From Nemertoderma westbladi (lineage: Eukaryota; Xenacoelomorpha; Nemertodermatida; Nemertodermatidae): 60,459 nt of DNA. The notes below the pieces were generated by a model. The model was not told where the DNA came from and did not search any database. It was given only the letters and a program-made list of their open reading frames with translations. Position 1 is the stretch's first letter. Each line of letters starts with the position of its first letter. This document shows positions 23,701 to 33,812 of the stretch, piece after piece. The stretch spans positions 1-60,459 of the forward strand of contig JAUCBJ010006862.1 in the NCBI GenBank assembly GCA_032718475.1, written 5' to 3'. A program made the position numbers and the translations under genes.

Positions 23701-26398
23701 ACAAACCTGTAAATACAAAAAATATATTATCATACAATCTTGTAAATACTAAAAATATATTACCATACAAACCTGTAAATACTAAAAATATATTATCATA
23801 CAAACCTGTAAATACAAAAAATATATTACCATACAAACCTGTAAATACTAAAAATATATTATCATACAAACCTGTAAATACAAAAAATATATTATCATAC
23901 ATCCTGTAAATACAAAAAATATATTACCATACAAACCTGTAAATACAATAAATATATTATCATACATCCTGTAAATACAAAAAATATATTACCATACAAA
24001 CCTGTAAATACAATAAATATATTATCATACATCCTGTAAATACTAAAAATATATTATCATACATCCTGTAAATACTAAAAATATATTATCATACAAACCT
24101 GTAAATACAAAAAATATATTATCATACAAACCTGTAAATACAAAAAATATATCATCATACAAACCTGTAAATACAATAAATATATTATCATACATCCTGT
24201 AAATACAAAAAATATATTATCATACAAACCTGTAAATACAAAAAAATATTATCATACAAACCTGTAAATACAAAAAAAATATTACCATACAAACCTGTAA
24301 ATACAAAAAATATATTATCATACAAACCTGTAAATACAAAAAATATATTATCATACAAACCTGTAAATACAAAAAATATATTATCATACAAACCTGTAAA
24401 TACAAAAAATATATTATCATACAAACCTGTAAATACAATAAATATATTATCATACATCCTGTAAATACTAAAAATATATTATCATACAAACCTGTAAATA
24501 CAAAAAATATATTATCATACATCCTGTAAATACAAAAAATATATTACCATACAAACCTGTAAATATAATAAATATATTATCATACATCCTGTAAATACTA
24601 AAAATATATTATCATACAAACCTGTAATTACAAAAAAATATTACCATACAAACCTGTAAATACTAAAAATATATTATCATACATCCTGTAAATACTAAAA
24701 ATATATTATCATACAAACAAACCTGTAAATACAAAAAAATATTACCATACAAACCTGTAAATACAAAAAATATATTATCATACAAACCTGTAAATACAAA
24801 AAATATATTATCATACAAACCTGTAAATACAAAAAATATATTATCATACAAACCTGTAAATACAAAAAATATATTACCATACAAACCTGTAAATACAATA
24901 AATATATTACCATACAAACCTGTAAATACAATAAATATATTATCATACATCCTGTAAATACTAAAATTATATTATTATACAAACCTGTAATTACAAAAAC
25001 ATATTACCATACAAACCTGTAAATACTAAAAATATATTATCATACATCCTGTAAATACTAAAAATATATTATCATACAAACCTGTAAATACAAAAAATAT
25101 ATTACCATACAAACCTGTAAATACAATAAATATATTATCATACATCCTGTAAATACTAAAATTATATTATTATACAAACCTGTAATTACAAAAAAATATT
25201 ACCATACAAACCTGTAAATACTAAAAATATATTATCATACATCCTGTAAATACTAAAAATATATTATCATACAAACAAACCTGTAAATACAAAAAATATA
25301 TTATCATACAAACCTGTAAATACAAAAAATATATTATCATACAAACCTGTAAATACAAAAAATATATTGTCATACATCCTGTAAATACAAAAAATATATT
25401 ACCATACAAACCTGTAAATACAATAAATATATTATCATACATCCTGTAAATACAAAAAATATATTATCATACAACCCTGTAAATACAAAAAAATATTATC
25501 ATACAAACCTGTAAATACAAAAAATATATTACCATACAATCCTGTAAATACAAAAAATATATTATCATACAAACCTGTAAATACAAAAAAATATATTACC
25601 ATATAAACCTGTAAATACAAAAATATATTACCATACAAACCTGTAATTACAAAAAATATATTATCATACAAACCTGTAAATAAAAAAAATATATTATCAT
25701 ACATCCTGTAAATACAAAACATATATTACCATACAAACCTGTAAATACAAAAAATCGATTACCATACAAACCTGTAAATACAATAAATATATTATCATAA
25801 AAACCTGTAAATACTAAAAATATATTATCATACAAACCTGTAAATACAAAAAATATATTACCATACAAACCTGTAAATACAAAAAATCGATTACCATACA
25901 AACCTGTAAATACAATAAATATATTATCACAAAAACCTGTAAATACTAAAAATATATTATCATACAAACCTGTAAATACAAAAAATATATTACCATACAA
26001 ACCTGTAAATACAAAAAATCGATTACCATAAAAACCTGTAAATACTAAAAATATATTACCATACAAACCTGTAAATACAAAAAATATATTACCATACAAA
26101 CCTGTAAATACATAAAATATATTATCATACAAACCTGTAAATACAATAAATATAATATCATAAAAACCTGTAAATACAAAAAATATATTACCATACAAAC
26201 CTGTAAATTCAATAAATATATTACCATACAAACCTGTAAATACAATAAATATATTATCATACAAACCTGTAAATACAATAAATATATTATCATACAAACC
26301 TGTAAATACAAAAAATATATTACCATACAAACCTGTAAATACAATAAATATATTATCATACATACCTGTAAATACAAAATATATATTATCATACAAAA
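20754..26398 (-). repeat. Splice-acceptor satellite array, right block
   Basis: This is the continuation of the same array after the retrotransposon: about 5.6 kb, roughly 170 units. It opens with the second copy of the target duplication (20754-20771). The 25,700-26,390 end is more diverged, with units carrying AATCGATTACC and CATAAAATA. This is the oldest-looking edge, farthest from the PAQR exon. The longest uninterrupted minus-strand frame (25647-26396, 249 aa) is simply 11-residue repeats of the type YDNIFFVFTGL. I do not consider it a gene. Confidence 0.95.
23580..24180. repeat. Empty (pre-insertion) paralogue of the retrotransposon site
   Basis: The left part matches the sequence up to 17256 over more than 200 bp, including the rare AATCTTGTAAATAC variant. 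From 23784 the sequence matches the right flank (23791 corresponds to 20761, offset 3030) for about 390 bp with the same order of variants, including the rare ATATCATCATAC unit. The two flanks are contiguous here, with no insert. Confidence 0.85.
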
Positions 26399-26474
26399 AT
26401 ATATTATATTATACAAACTTTTAAAGTAAATACTAAAATACATCATGCAAACAAATACTACTTCTACTACGATC

Positions 26475-28245
26475 GGCATGCTGCATTGCAGCTGCATTAA
26501 GAATGCTGTGCCGGCTTGTCGACAAAATTGCGCCGCTACAACTCCCTATCACCCGTGACATTTGCTAGATCATCCGCTTCTTCAAGGCCAGTGTCTCAAG
26601 AAAGTAATGGGCTGTCCACCATGGCTATTCACTCCATGAGGCTGCCAAAGTACAAGATTATGCACTGGCTGGTCCTCACGGCGAAAGCAATGTCCCGCAA
26701 AACGGAGGCGGCTTTGTTCTAGTGTCAAGCTTGGGGGAACCAATGAGACACCTCCAATGTTATGTAGTGACTGGTTGGAGATGTGTGCATTGTAATGGAC
26801 ACAGTGAACCCGGCGTAGCATTATTGTGAATGTGACATTCAGAGATTTGGTGTCCTCAGCAGTTAGAGCCCAGCATGGACTCCCATAGAGGAGTACTGGA
26901 ACTACTGCTGCTCTAAATAATCGGACCTTAAGTTTCCGATTAATTCTATGTGTACTTCCAAATCCTGGAAAGCCTATTCAAGGCTGCCCATTCCTTTCCC
27001 TTACGTATTCGAATGTCCTCACCTGACTTCCGGATCCATGATCCCAGGTAACAGAAGTCGTCCACATGCTGAAGCATATCATCCTTTGAGCTTATGCTCA
27101 TCCAATCAGAGACTTGCTAAGGACTTTCAAAGTTAACTGTCAAAATGTTGGACTTTTTGGAGTTGATAAAAAGACCAACACTAGAAGCATCCTGTTCTAA
27201 TGAGCTGAGGAGCCGTTGGGCTCCTTTTAGTGATTCTGAGAATACTCTAAGTCATCAGCAAAGTCTAGATCAGTTAGGTACTTGGCAAGATTTCCTCGAC
27301 TTCTGGAGCCAGTAGGTGGAGTTACCATCATCCCATCATCATTATGATGATCTAAGGACTTGCGTTGAACATAGTCAACCACATTTATGAACAAAAATGG
27401 CGCAAGTGTGACTCCCTGGAGGACTCCCCATAACACTTCAAAAGGTTTTGTGTCACCGTCAACAGTAGACACAAATGTTGTCGAACCATCATAATACTGA
27501 TCTGATTGTTAAAATAATTTGATCAGGAATCCCATATAATGAAAGTATACTGAACATACGTGAGCGAGAGACTGAATCAAAGGCCTTGAAGAAGTCAACA
27601 AAGATAACAGCCAGATGCTTATCTTTCTTTTTTGATAACTCTTCAATTATCCTTCTAAGTGCCAAAATGGACACCATGGTCCCACGACCCTTACGGAACA
27701 CATTCTGATTTCCACGGAGCAGTCTCTCAATGGGATCCCTAATGCGATTTAATATAATTCTATTGTATAGCTTTGCAGCAATCGAGATCAATGAGATTCC
27801 CCGAAAAGAACCATAGAGTGTTAGGTTGCCCTTCTTGGGAACTGGCACCAACTTATTTGTTTTAATTTCTTGTGGGACTCTTGTTGTACGGTACATGTCT
27901 ACTATGATGGGATAGATGAGCTTTAAACACTCAGGTATTTTAAAGACCTCAGGGGCCCAAAGACTATCTACTCCACGGGCACTGGCACGATTGGTCTTAA
28001 TGCTCTTTGCAGCAGCTTTGACTTCTGCAAAGGAGATATCGCCAATGGGAATATCTGGGAGTACAGACTCGGACACTTTTACTTCTATAAAGTTATCAGA
28101 CAATACCCTGTTATTTTTGAGGAGCTTTTCAAAGTGGGCCTTCCAACCATTGAGGATTGAGGCGATCGGCTGGTGATTCTGCCGACCAAACAAATACTTT
28201 AATACGATAAGGAAAGGGAGGGTGAAAGTCATGCAAGCCGGTCAA
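26475..28245 (-). mobile_element. Degenerate RTE-like retrotransposon copy
   Basis: This is the longest copy of the family in the window. On the minus strand: a 5' RT part (28232-27489) with PVPKKGNLTLYGSFRGISLIS, IFVDFFKAFDSVSR (motif A); a middle part (27472-27227) with LQGVTLAPFLF (motif B-like) and DLDFADDLE (motif C, FADD); then the thumb and C-terminal end (about 26821-26482). The pieces are in different frames and separated by stops, so it is a pseudogene. Its 3' end (GCAGCTGCATTAAGAATGC on the plus strand at about 26488) abuts the edge of the satellite. It lies within the PAQR3-like intron. Confidence 0.8.
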
Positions 28246-29205
28246 GCCTGGGCTAGGCTAGGCTGTTCGCAATTCCAAGTCTTGTTAACCGAAAAATGAT
28301 GAAGTTTCTTATCTTGATGGAGAAATGATTTGCAAGTTTGAAGAACAGGTGGTTGTTACTGTCCAATCCGCTAATTATTAATAAATTATTTCACAATATA
28401 TATTAATAACTTTTGCTATTTGGTTTTCAAGGAATACGTAATATTTTGTGTTTCACATATTGCCTTTTCCCCTCCCTTGCTCGCTTTATAGGACTACTCT
28501 AGTACAAGTTAACTATCGAGCCTCCACCATGGGTTTATTGGATATATGCTGTGGTCCATTCAGGGCCGGATCCAGGAATTTAATTTCTATGGTGCGCGCA
28601 AATTGTGAAGTTTATCTTTTGGTCTGAGGGCGCTGCCCCAGCTGTGTCCGGGGGGCAGAGCCCCTGTTGCCCTGGTGGGGGTAAAGGGGGCGGACTCCAA
28701 CCCCGAATTTTATTTAGATTTTAATATAAAAATTTTGATGCAAAAATAATAAAATGTTTCAATCGTTTATCTTACATTTTCTATTGATTATTGATAATTT
28801 TCGATAACTAAAAATATTTTTTAAAAATGTTACAATATTTATTTTACTAATTTAACGATGGGTACTAACACATCCTCGGATTCAGGTATTGGAATTCTTC
28901 TTGACAAACGATCAATGGAGGCCGTGTCACTTGCGTGCGTCATAGTACAAAATGGAAGTAATAGTTGAGGAAGAGGAAGGTGAGGTCTCTCTTTTTCTTT
29001 TAGCCCAACTTGGCTCCACATATTTAATATTTAAAGGATTGGCAGTTATTAATTCTAGGAGATGAAATTATGATCATTTCTTTAAATCATAGGCCTATAT
29101 ATTAAATAGTAATTAGTAAGTAATTACTATAACTAATAAGTAGCTTGGCCTAGTGGTGACATTCCTGGGCTTCCAGGGCTTTTAAAAGCTGCAGCCTAGC
29201 CCAAC
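28246..29205. other. Non-coding intronic stretch with a possible DNA-transposon end
   Basis: No gene was seen. Around 28560-28720 lies CAGGGCCGGATCCAGGAA followed by GC-rich sequence resembling the terminal part of hAT-like or similar DNA transposons. A second similar end (CAGGGACGGATTATGG read on the minus strand) occurs near 41425-41445. The rest is AT-rich. Confidence 0.35.
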
Positions 29206-29209
29206 CCAG

Positions 29210-29440
29210 GGAGGACCAGCCAGTGCATAATCTTGTGCTTTCGGCCTCAGTGAGTGAATAAGCATGGTAGACAGCCCATGACATTCTTGAGACGCATCAT
29301 AAAGGAAACTGGCCGGGAAGATGCGGATGATCTAGCAAATGTCATGGGTGATAGGGAGTTGTGGCGGTGCAACTTTGTCGACAAGCCGGCAAAGCATTCT
29401 TAATATATGTAATATACATATAATGCAGCTGCAGTGCAGC
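29210..29440 (+). mobile_element. RTE-like retrotransposon, short 3' fragment
   Basis: Begins GAGGACCAGCCAGTGCATAA and runs to the family's 3' end (GCAGTGCAGCATGCCGATTG at about 29431-29450). It corresponds to the last third of the coding end seen at 806-1390 and has small indels. It is a dead fragment in the PAQR3-like intron, opposite to the gene's direction. Confidence 0.75.
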
Positions 29441-29584
29441 ATGCCGATTGTAGTAGTAGTATGGTGGTGATCCAGGAGGGATTCCTTGGCTTAAGGAACC
29501 TAAAAGATTATCCCGTTCAATATATGTGATTTAGTGACGGTAGGCCTAACACTGCAGTTAAATTAAATGGAGAATTCGTCTTAC

Positions 29585-29747
29585 CTGATAGCAGATCAGG
29601 GCTAATGAGCAGACAAGGTAATCAAGGAAGGTTGATTGGAGAGTTGGAAGTAGGAAGATGTTGTCGTACATGAGAACGATAAAGAAGACGACGAAGCCAA
29701 CGATGTGAGTCCAAATGTTAAGAGTTTCATTCGTCCATAGAAATATA
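29585..29747 (-). CDS. PAQR3: PAQR3-like receptor, exon upstream of the giant intron
   Basis: First visible exon: one base completing a codon plus 54 codons. Seen: IFLWTNETLNIWTHIVGF, the signature entrance to the first membrane segment of PAQR proteins, then VVFFIVLMYDNIF and LVCSLALICYQ. Acceptor TTTCTGTCCCCAG at 29760-29748; donor CAG followed by GTAAGA at 29584. It joins in phase 0 to the exon at 3505-3657 across 25,927 bp. The N-terminal exon(s), expected to carry the P-Y-I-x-x-G-Y-R segment, were not found between here and 35,800. They may be tiny, farther upstream, or beyond my recognition. Confidence 0.88.
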
Positions 29748-29845
29748 CTGGGGACAGAAATAAAGTGGAAATATGTACAGTAGCACTGCAAAACATTTTT
29801 GCATAAATAAATATAAAAACGCCAATAATTTATAAAAATATATTT

Positions 29846-30172
29846 AGGCTGGAAAATAGCTCGGTATAAGATAAATATAGTTAGTATGGAAAATAGCTCG
29901 GTAAAAAATAAATATAGTTAGGCTGGAAAATAGCTCAGTATAAGATAAATATAGTTAGACTGGAAAATAGCTCGGTATAAGATAAATATAGTTAGTATGG
30001 AAAATAGCTCGGTAAAAAATAAATATAGTTAGGCTGGAAAATAGCTCGGTATAAGATAAATATAGTTAGGCTGGAAAATAGCTCGGTATAAGATAAATAT
30101 AGTTAGGCTGGAAAATAGCTCGGTAAAAAATAAATATAGTTAGGCTGGAAAATAGCTCGGTCCGTATAAGAT
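29846..30172. repeat. Minisatellite, about 37-bp unit, about 9 copies
   Basis: Units of the type GGCTGGAAAATAGCTCGG plus TATAAGATAAATATAGTTA, with a shorter TATGGAAAATAGC variant and a GTAAAAAATAAA variant alternating. It lies just upstream (in transcription) of the PAQR exon acceptor. Confidence 0.85.
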
Positions 30173-30807
30173 AAATAATTGGCTTATTTTCGCTTTCACA
30201 CTTTCGATAGAAGAGTTTAGACAATTGTGTCTCTCCCTATCGATATTTCAATTTCACGAGGAACACCGCACCGCACCCAGGGACGGCTTATGGATTCCTT
30301 CCTTGAGTTGTTATCGTTGAAAAGTTATAAAAGGGAAATTAAAAGGATTCCAAATCACAATAAATAACTGAATCTCGTTGTTTGGTAACTGAGATACGAA
30401 TTTCCATGTTTTACCAGAGCGCGCGAAGCTATCACCCTATAACACTAAATAGTTTATTCAATATATGAATATTTGACAATTAATTCGCCTCGCTCAGATG
30501 GAAAAACATGAAACTTTCGCATTCCCCCATCTCAGCAATTTATATTCCACCAATTAATCAACTTTCCTCTATATCTGAATAAATAACATCAAAATTCGAA
30601 ATACTGTGTAATTATGACGAGTAGGCCTAGCTAGGCCTACTACTTGATACTATTACTACTTTTTACTACATTATATATTTGATGTTATAACTACCACTAA
30701 TCATAGTTTTTTGAAATAAGCGTTTGATCAGGTAAGCCTACTTATATATATATACAGTATTATGATTATATCAATTACCTATTTAATTAATAATAAAAAT
30801 AATTTGC
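30173..30807. other. Non-coding AT-rich stretch
   Basis: No gene was seen on either strand. Two TAGGCCTA palindromes lie close together near 30624-30641, and a short TA microsatellite near 30744-30755. Confidence 0.4.
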
Positions 30808-31020
30808 TAGGGGCCGTCAAAAAATGACGCCACTCTTTTTTTTTGCCATTTTTTTACCCCCCCCCCCCACCCCCCCCCCCCCACCCCACCCTCCCTCGAA
30901 TGTCACAAATCATCACGAAATCATACACACATAGCCTCCCCTTTGTCACAGTCACAAAAATATATTGCCCACATGATAGTATTCAAATGATTTTATGGTT
31001 TATTATGTTGTTTCATTAAG

Positions 31021-31023
<3 letters not shown>

Positions 31024-31058
<35 letters not shown>
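31024..31058 (+). repeat. 35-bp poly-G tract
   Basis: An uninterrupted G run followed by TCT and about ten C, so the strand could fold on itself or form G-quadruplexes. It is the longest of about ten G or C homopolymers of 12 or more bases in the window (also near 409, 2490, 30858, 32707, 41406, 49077, 53072, 54500 and 57110). Confidence 0.9.
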
Positions 31059-31059
<1 letters not shown>

Positions 31060-31308
31060 CTCCCCCCCCCATGAACCTATTTTTTAAATGGCTGTCAATT
31101 AGTGTTAAATGATAATATTGCTATTTTGTCATGGTCAACCACTGTATGGAAGGCCAAATAGCCTTTATAGTAAAATTTGAAAATTTGTAGCCTCCCCCTA
31201 GCGGCTGGCGGCGGAATTAAAGATTTCACTAAAATTGCTACTAGTCCCTCAATTTTGGTCCAAATTTCTTGAAACCAACTTTTTTGGACTCAGCGTGATC
31301 GACTCTAC

Positions 31309-31448
31309 AAAAGTTATCTTATATAATTTTTAATTAGCCAATTTTATTTTAATTAATTAATTTAATTAATTAATTATCATATTTTTAATTAAAATTGGCT
31401 AATTAGAAAAAATGGTAATATTTATCAAAATTCCATAAGATAACTTTT
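31309..31448. repeat. Long imperfect palindrome
   Basis: Outer arms AAAAGTTATCTTAT (31309-31322) and ATAAGATAACTTTT (31435-31448) are perfect complements. Inner arms TTAATTAGCCAATTTTA and TAAAATTGGCTAATTA are also complementary, around an AATT-rich centre. The segment could form a hairpin or cruciform. It may be the core of a foldback element nested in the TIR element. Confidence 0.75.
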
Positions 31449-32794
31449 AAAGAGCTTCCAAAGCTCGTTCGAATGAGCCATAAACGAAGAAAATTGGTTG
31501 AAAAATGACGGAGGAGTAGTAATTTGAAAATGAAAAATGTCATTCCGAGAAAATGCCCTTCAAAGTTTAAACCGTCCCGCCAAAATTGGCTGTCTGTGTT
31601 CTGGTTGGTTAATTATTTCTGGCACGAAGGATGCACACCAACGAGCTAAAATGTTCATTACGGGGGTTTTCGGGGTCGCTGATTTCATTTCCGATGTCAG
31701 TTTTAATTTTTGGTGGAATCTAGTCTATCTGTCTGTCTGTCGGTCTTCTGTCTTTCTTACAATTTGACGGACAGACCGTCATACGGAAAAACAGTGATAA
31801 CTCGAGAACTGAAAGAGGTCTCACTAAGCGGTTTTCAGATTTGTAATCCTCATTAAATTCTGCTCTAGGTGAAATAAAGAAACAACAATTTGAAAATTTT
31901 ACCTGAGGGGGGTATACCCCCCCTTAATAGGCCTAATGTGATACATACATAGAGTAGGCCTATATACTAGACGTGGGGCGAGTCAGCAGAACTGCAAGTC
32001 ATCAGTGAACTGTTATATATAATTATACTATTAAATACTTAGTATAATTAAAGTTTTACTACATTATGCCCCACTAATTACAAAAAATCATCGAATCGGG
32101 ATAGTAAGCCCAAATAGTACCCGGCCACCAGGGCCATAATAATTGCAAAACAACAAAACAAATAAGAAAATAGGGTATTAAGCCCCAAAAGCGCAAAAGG
32201 TAGTACTAGGCATAGGCACTATGGCCTTCAAAACAGATTTTAATTATACGATAACAACCCCCAAAGTTTTCCAAAAGTATGGTGTTGGGTGGGGGGGGGA
32301 TGTCAATGTGATTGTGTCCGGAAGCTATAAATGTCGGAAACCAAGATCTAACTAGCCATAGTATAGTTATAATACTGAGATTGAGATGGCTTGCAGCTTC
32401 TGCTGTACGAAGGACCCCCATTATCGGCACCGGAATTCATCTGGGCAGTGTGGAAAGATTGTAGTTGGGCGAGATGGCGTGTTATAGTTATGATTGGGAA
32501 GTGCAGTGCACTCAGGCCTGGACACTGTGGACAACGACAACCAATACCATGGTTAGTTTGGGAGATTGGGATTGGTTGAGGTAGAAATCGGAGATAACTT
32601 GCTGTTGGAGCTTCTTTGTCAAATATTCAGTCTCAAATATTGGTCCGTACGAACATGTTCTTTAAACCAGTATCAATTCAATGTGACATCACTCACAAAT
32701 CGGATGACCCCCCCCCCCCCCCACACCTTGTCAAAATTTGTCACGAAATCTCTGACCCCCTATCCTGCGTGACGTCATTTATGGACGGCCCCTA

Positions 32795-33812
32795 ATGCTT
32801 CGGTGGTTATGAGGTCATGTGTTTGGTTTAATTGCCTTCCCTGAAACAGAGAAAGGTTAAATCAATACTGTACATTTATAAGGAAGGTTTTGCATTGATG
32901 AACTCAATATACGTATTATCTTATCAATAAATACATCTTGTTAAATCGTGGAATTAATTATTTAAAGCAAATAAATTGCAAACATAAAGATTATAAAGAC
33001 TATAAGTTTAGCAAAATCGTCAGACAATATTACGTCATCTAACTGCAATAAATTGCTACATATTTAAATTATTCGAAAAATTATGATTCTAAAAGCTAAA
33101 AAATTTGTTAAACAATTAATTATTACAGATAACACATTTTCTAAACACCCTGGATAATATTTTGTTTGTAGCATAAATTAATCAGTCTTTACTTTTGTCT
33201 TTAGCAGCGCAAGTACAATGTAAATCAGGGACCACAGTTGATTTATTTTTAATTTATTGTATTCCCTTAATTTATTGTATTCCCTGACTTAAAACCGTTG
33301 AACGCGGTCAGTTTTTATCAATGTAAACGCGACTTTCTGCTTGGGGACTTCCATCATTAATACAAATCAAAGTCGAATAAGGAATGTTTGTCGATATAAT
33401 GCAGCCCTTGGTCTGTGTGTTTGTTTTACATTAATAAAACAAACCCTCTGTTACACACTGTTGATTTAATCCGTTTAAAGAAAAAAAATAACGAAAAAAG
33501 GCTACATTATCTAAAATGTTGCGCATTTATTCTACATTGGAACAGGTATTTTAGCTATTGAATATAAATATTAATAATTATAATTAATATTTATTTATAT
33601 TATCATTTATATTCCTGTATATAATATTTAAAAATAATGCTCCGAAATTTTCAATTTGTTTGTTTGGTTTTACCATATATGTTTATGAATCAAAAATTAC
33701 AATTTATAAATATAATAATTTAATAACAAATTATAATAAATAAAATGATAAGCTATAAAGACCACCGACGGGTTGCACCAAAGAGATTCTCCAGATACCA
33801 AAACTAATAGAA
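32795..33812. other. Non-coding stretch, 3' flank of ATAT1
   Basis: AT-rich; no gene was seen. It lies downstream of the ATAT1 stop codon on the minus strand and upstream of the TIR element, so it should hold the ATAT1 3' untranslated region. Confidence 0.4.

Larger units (their letters stand above)
30810..32792. mobile_element. TIR element of about 2 kb, TA target duplication
   Basis: The left end reads GGGGCCGTCAAAAAATGACG. The right end, reverse-complemented, reads GGGGCCGTCCATAAATGACG, a close terminal inverted repeat. Each is bordered by TA (30808-30809 and 32793-32794), the target duplication expected of many DNA transposons. No transposase was seen; the small frames inside are not convincing. 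Both ends carry C-rich runs followed by TCACGAAATC in the same orientation. The interior contains a 35-G run and an imperfect palindrome. It is a non-autonomous element, probably composite. The family is not certain. Confidence 0.65.

Noticed and set aside
3646-26398. CRISPR-like array
   Set aside because: Units are contiguous tandem repeats without unique spacers, in a eukaryotic intron.
29585-29747. Peptide resemblance between exon residues LMYDNIFLLPT and the satellite repeat GLYDNIFLVFT
   Set aside because: Striking at codon level, but the satellite reads this peptide in a different frame from the exon 3 frame, and its origin is fully explained by the exon 3 acceptor; a second origin is not needed.
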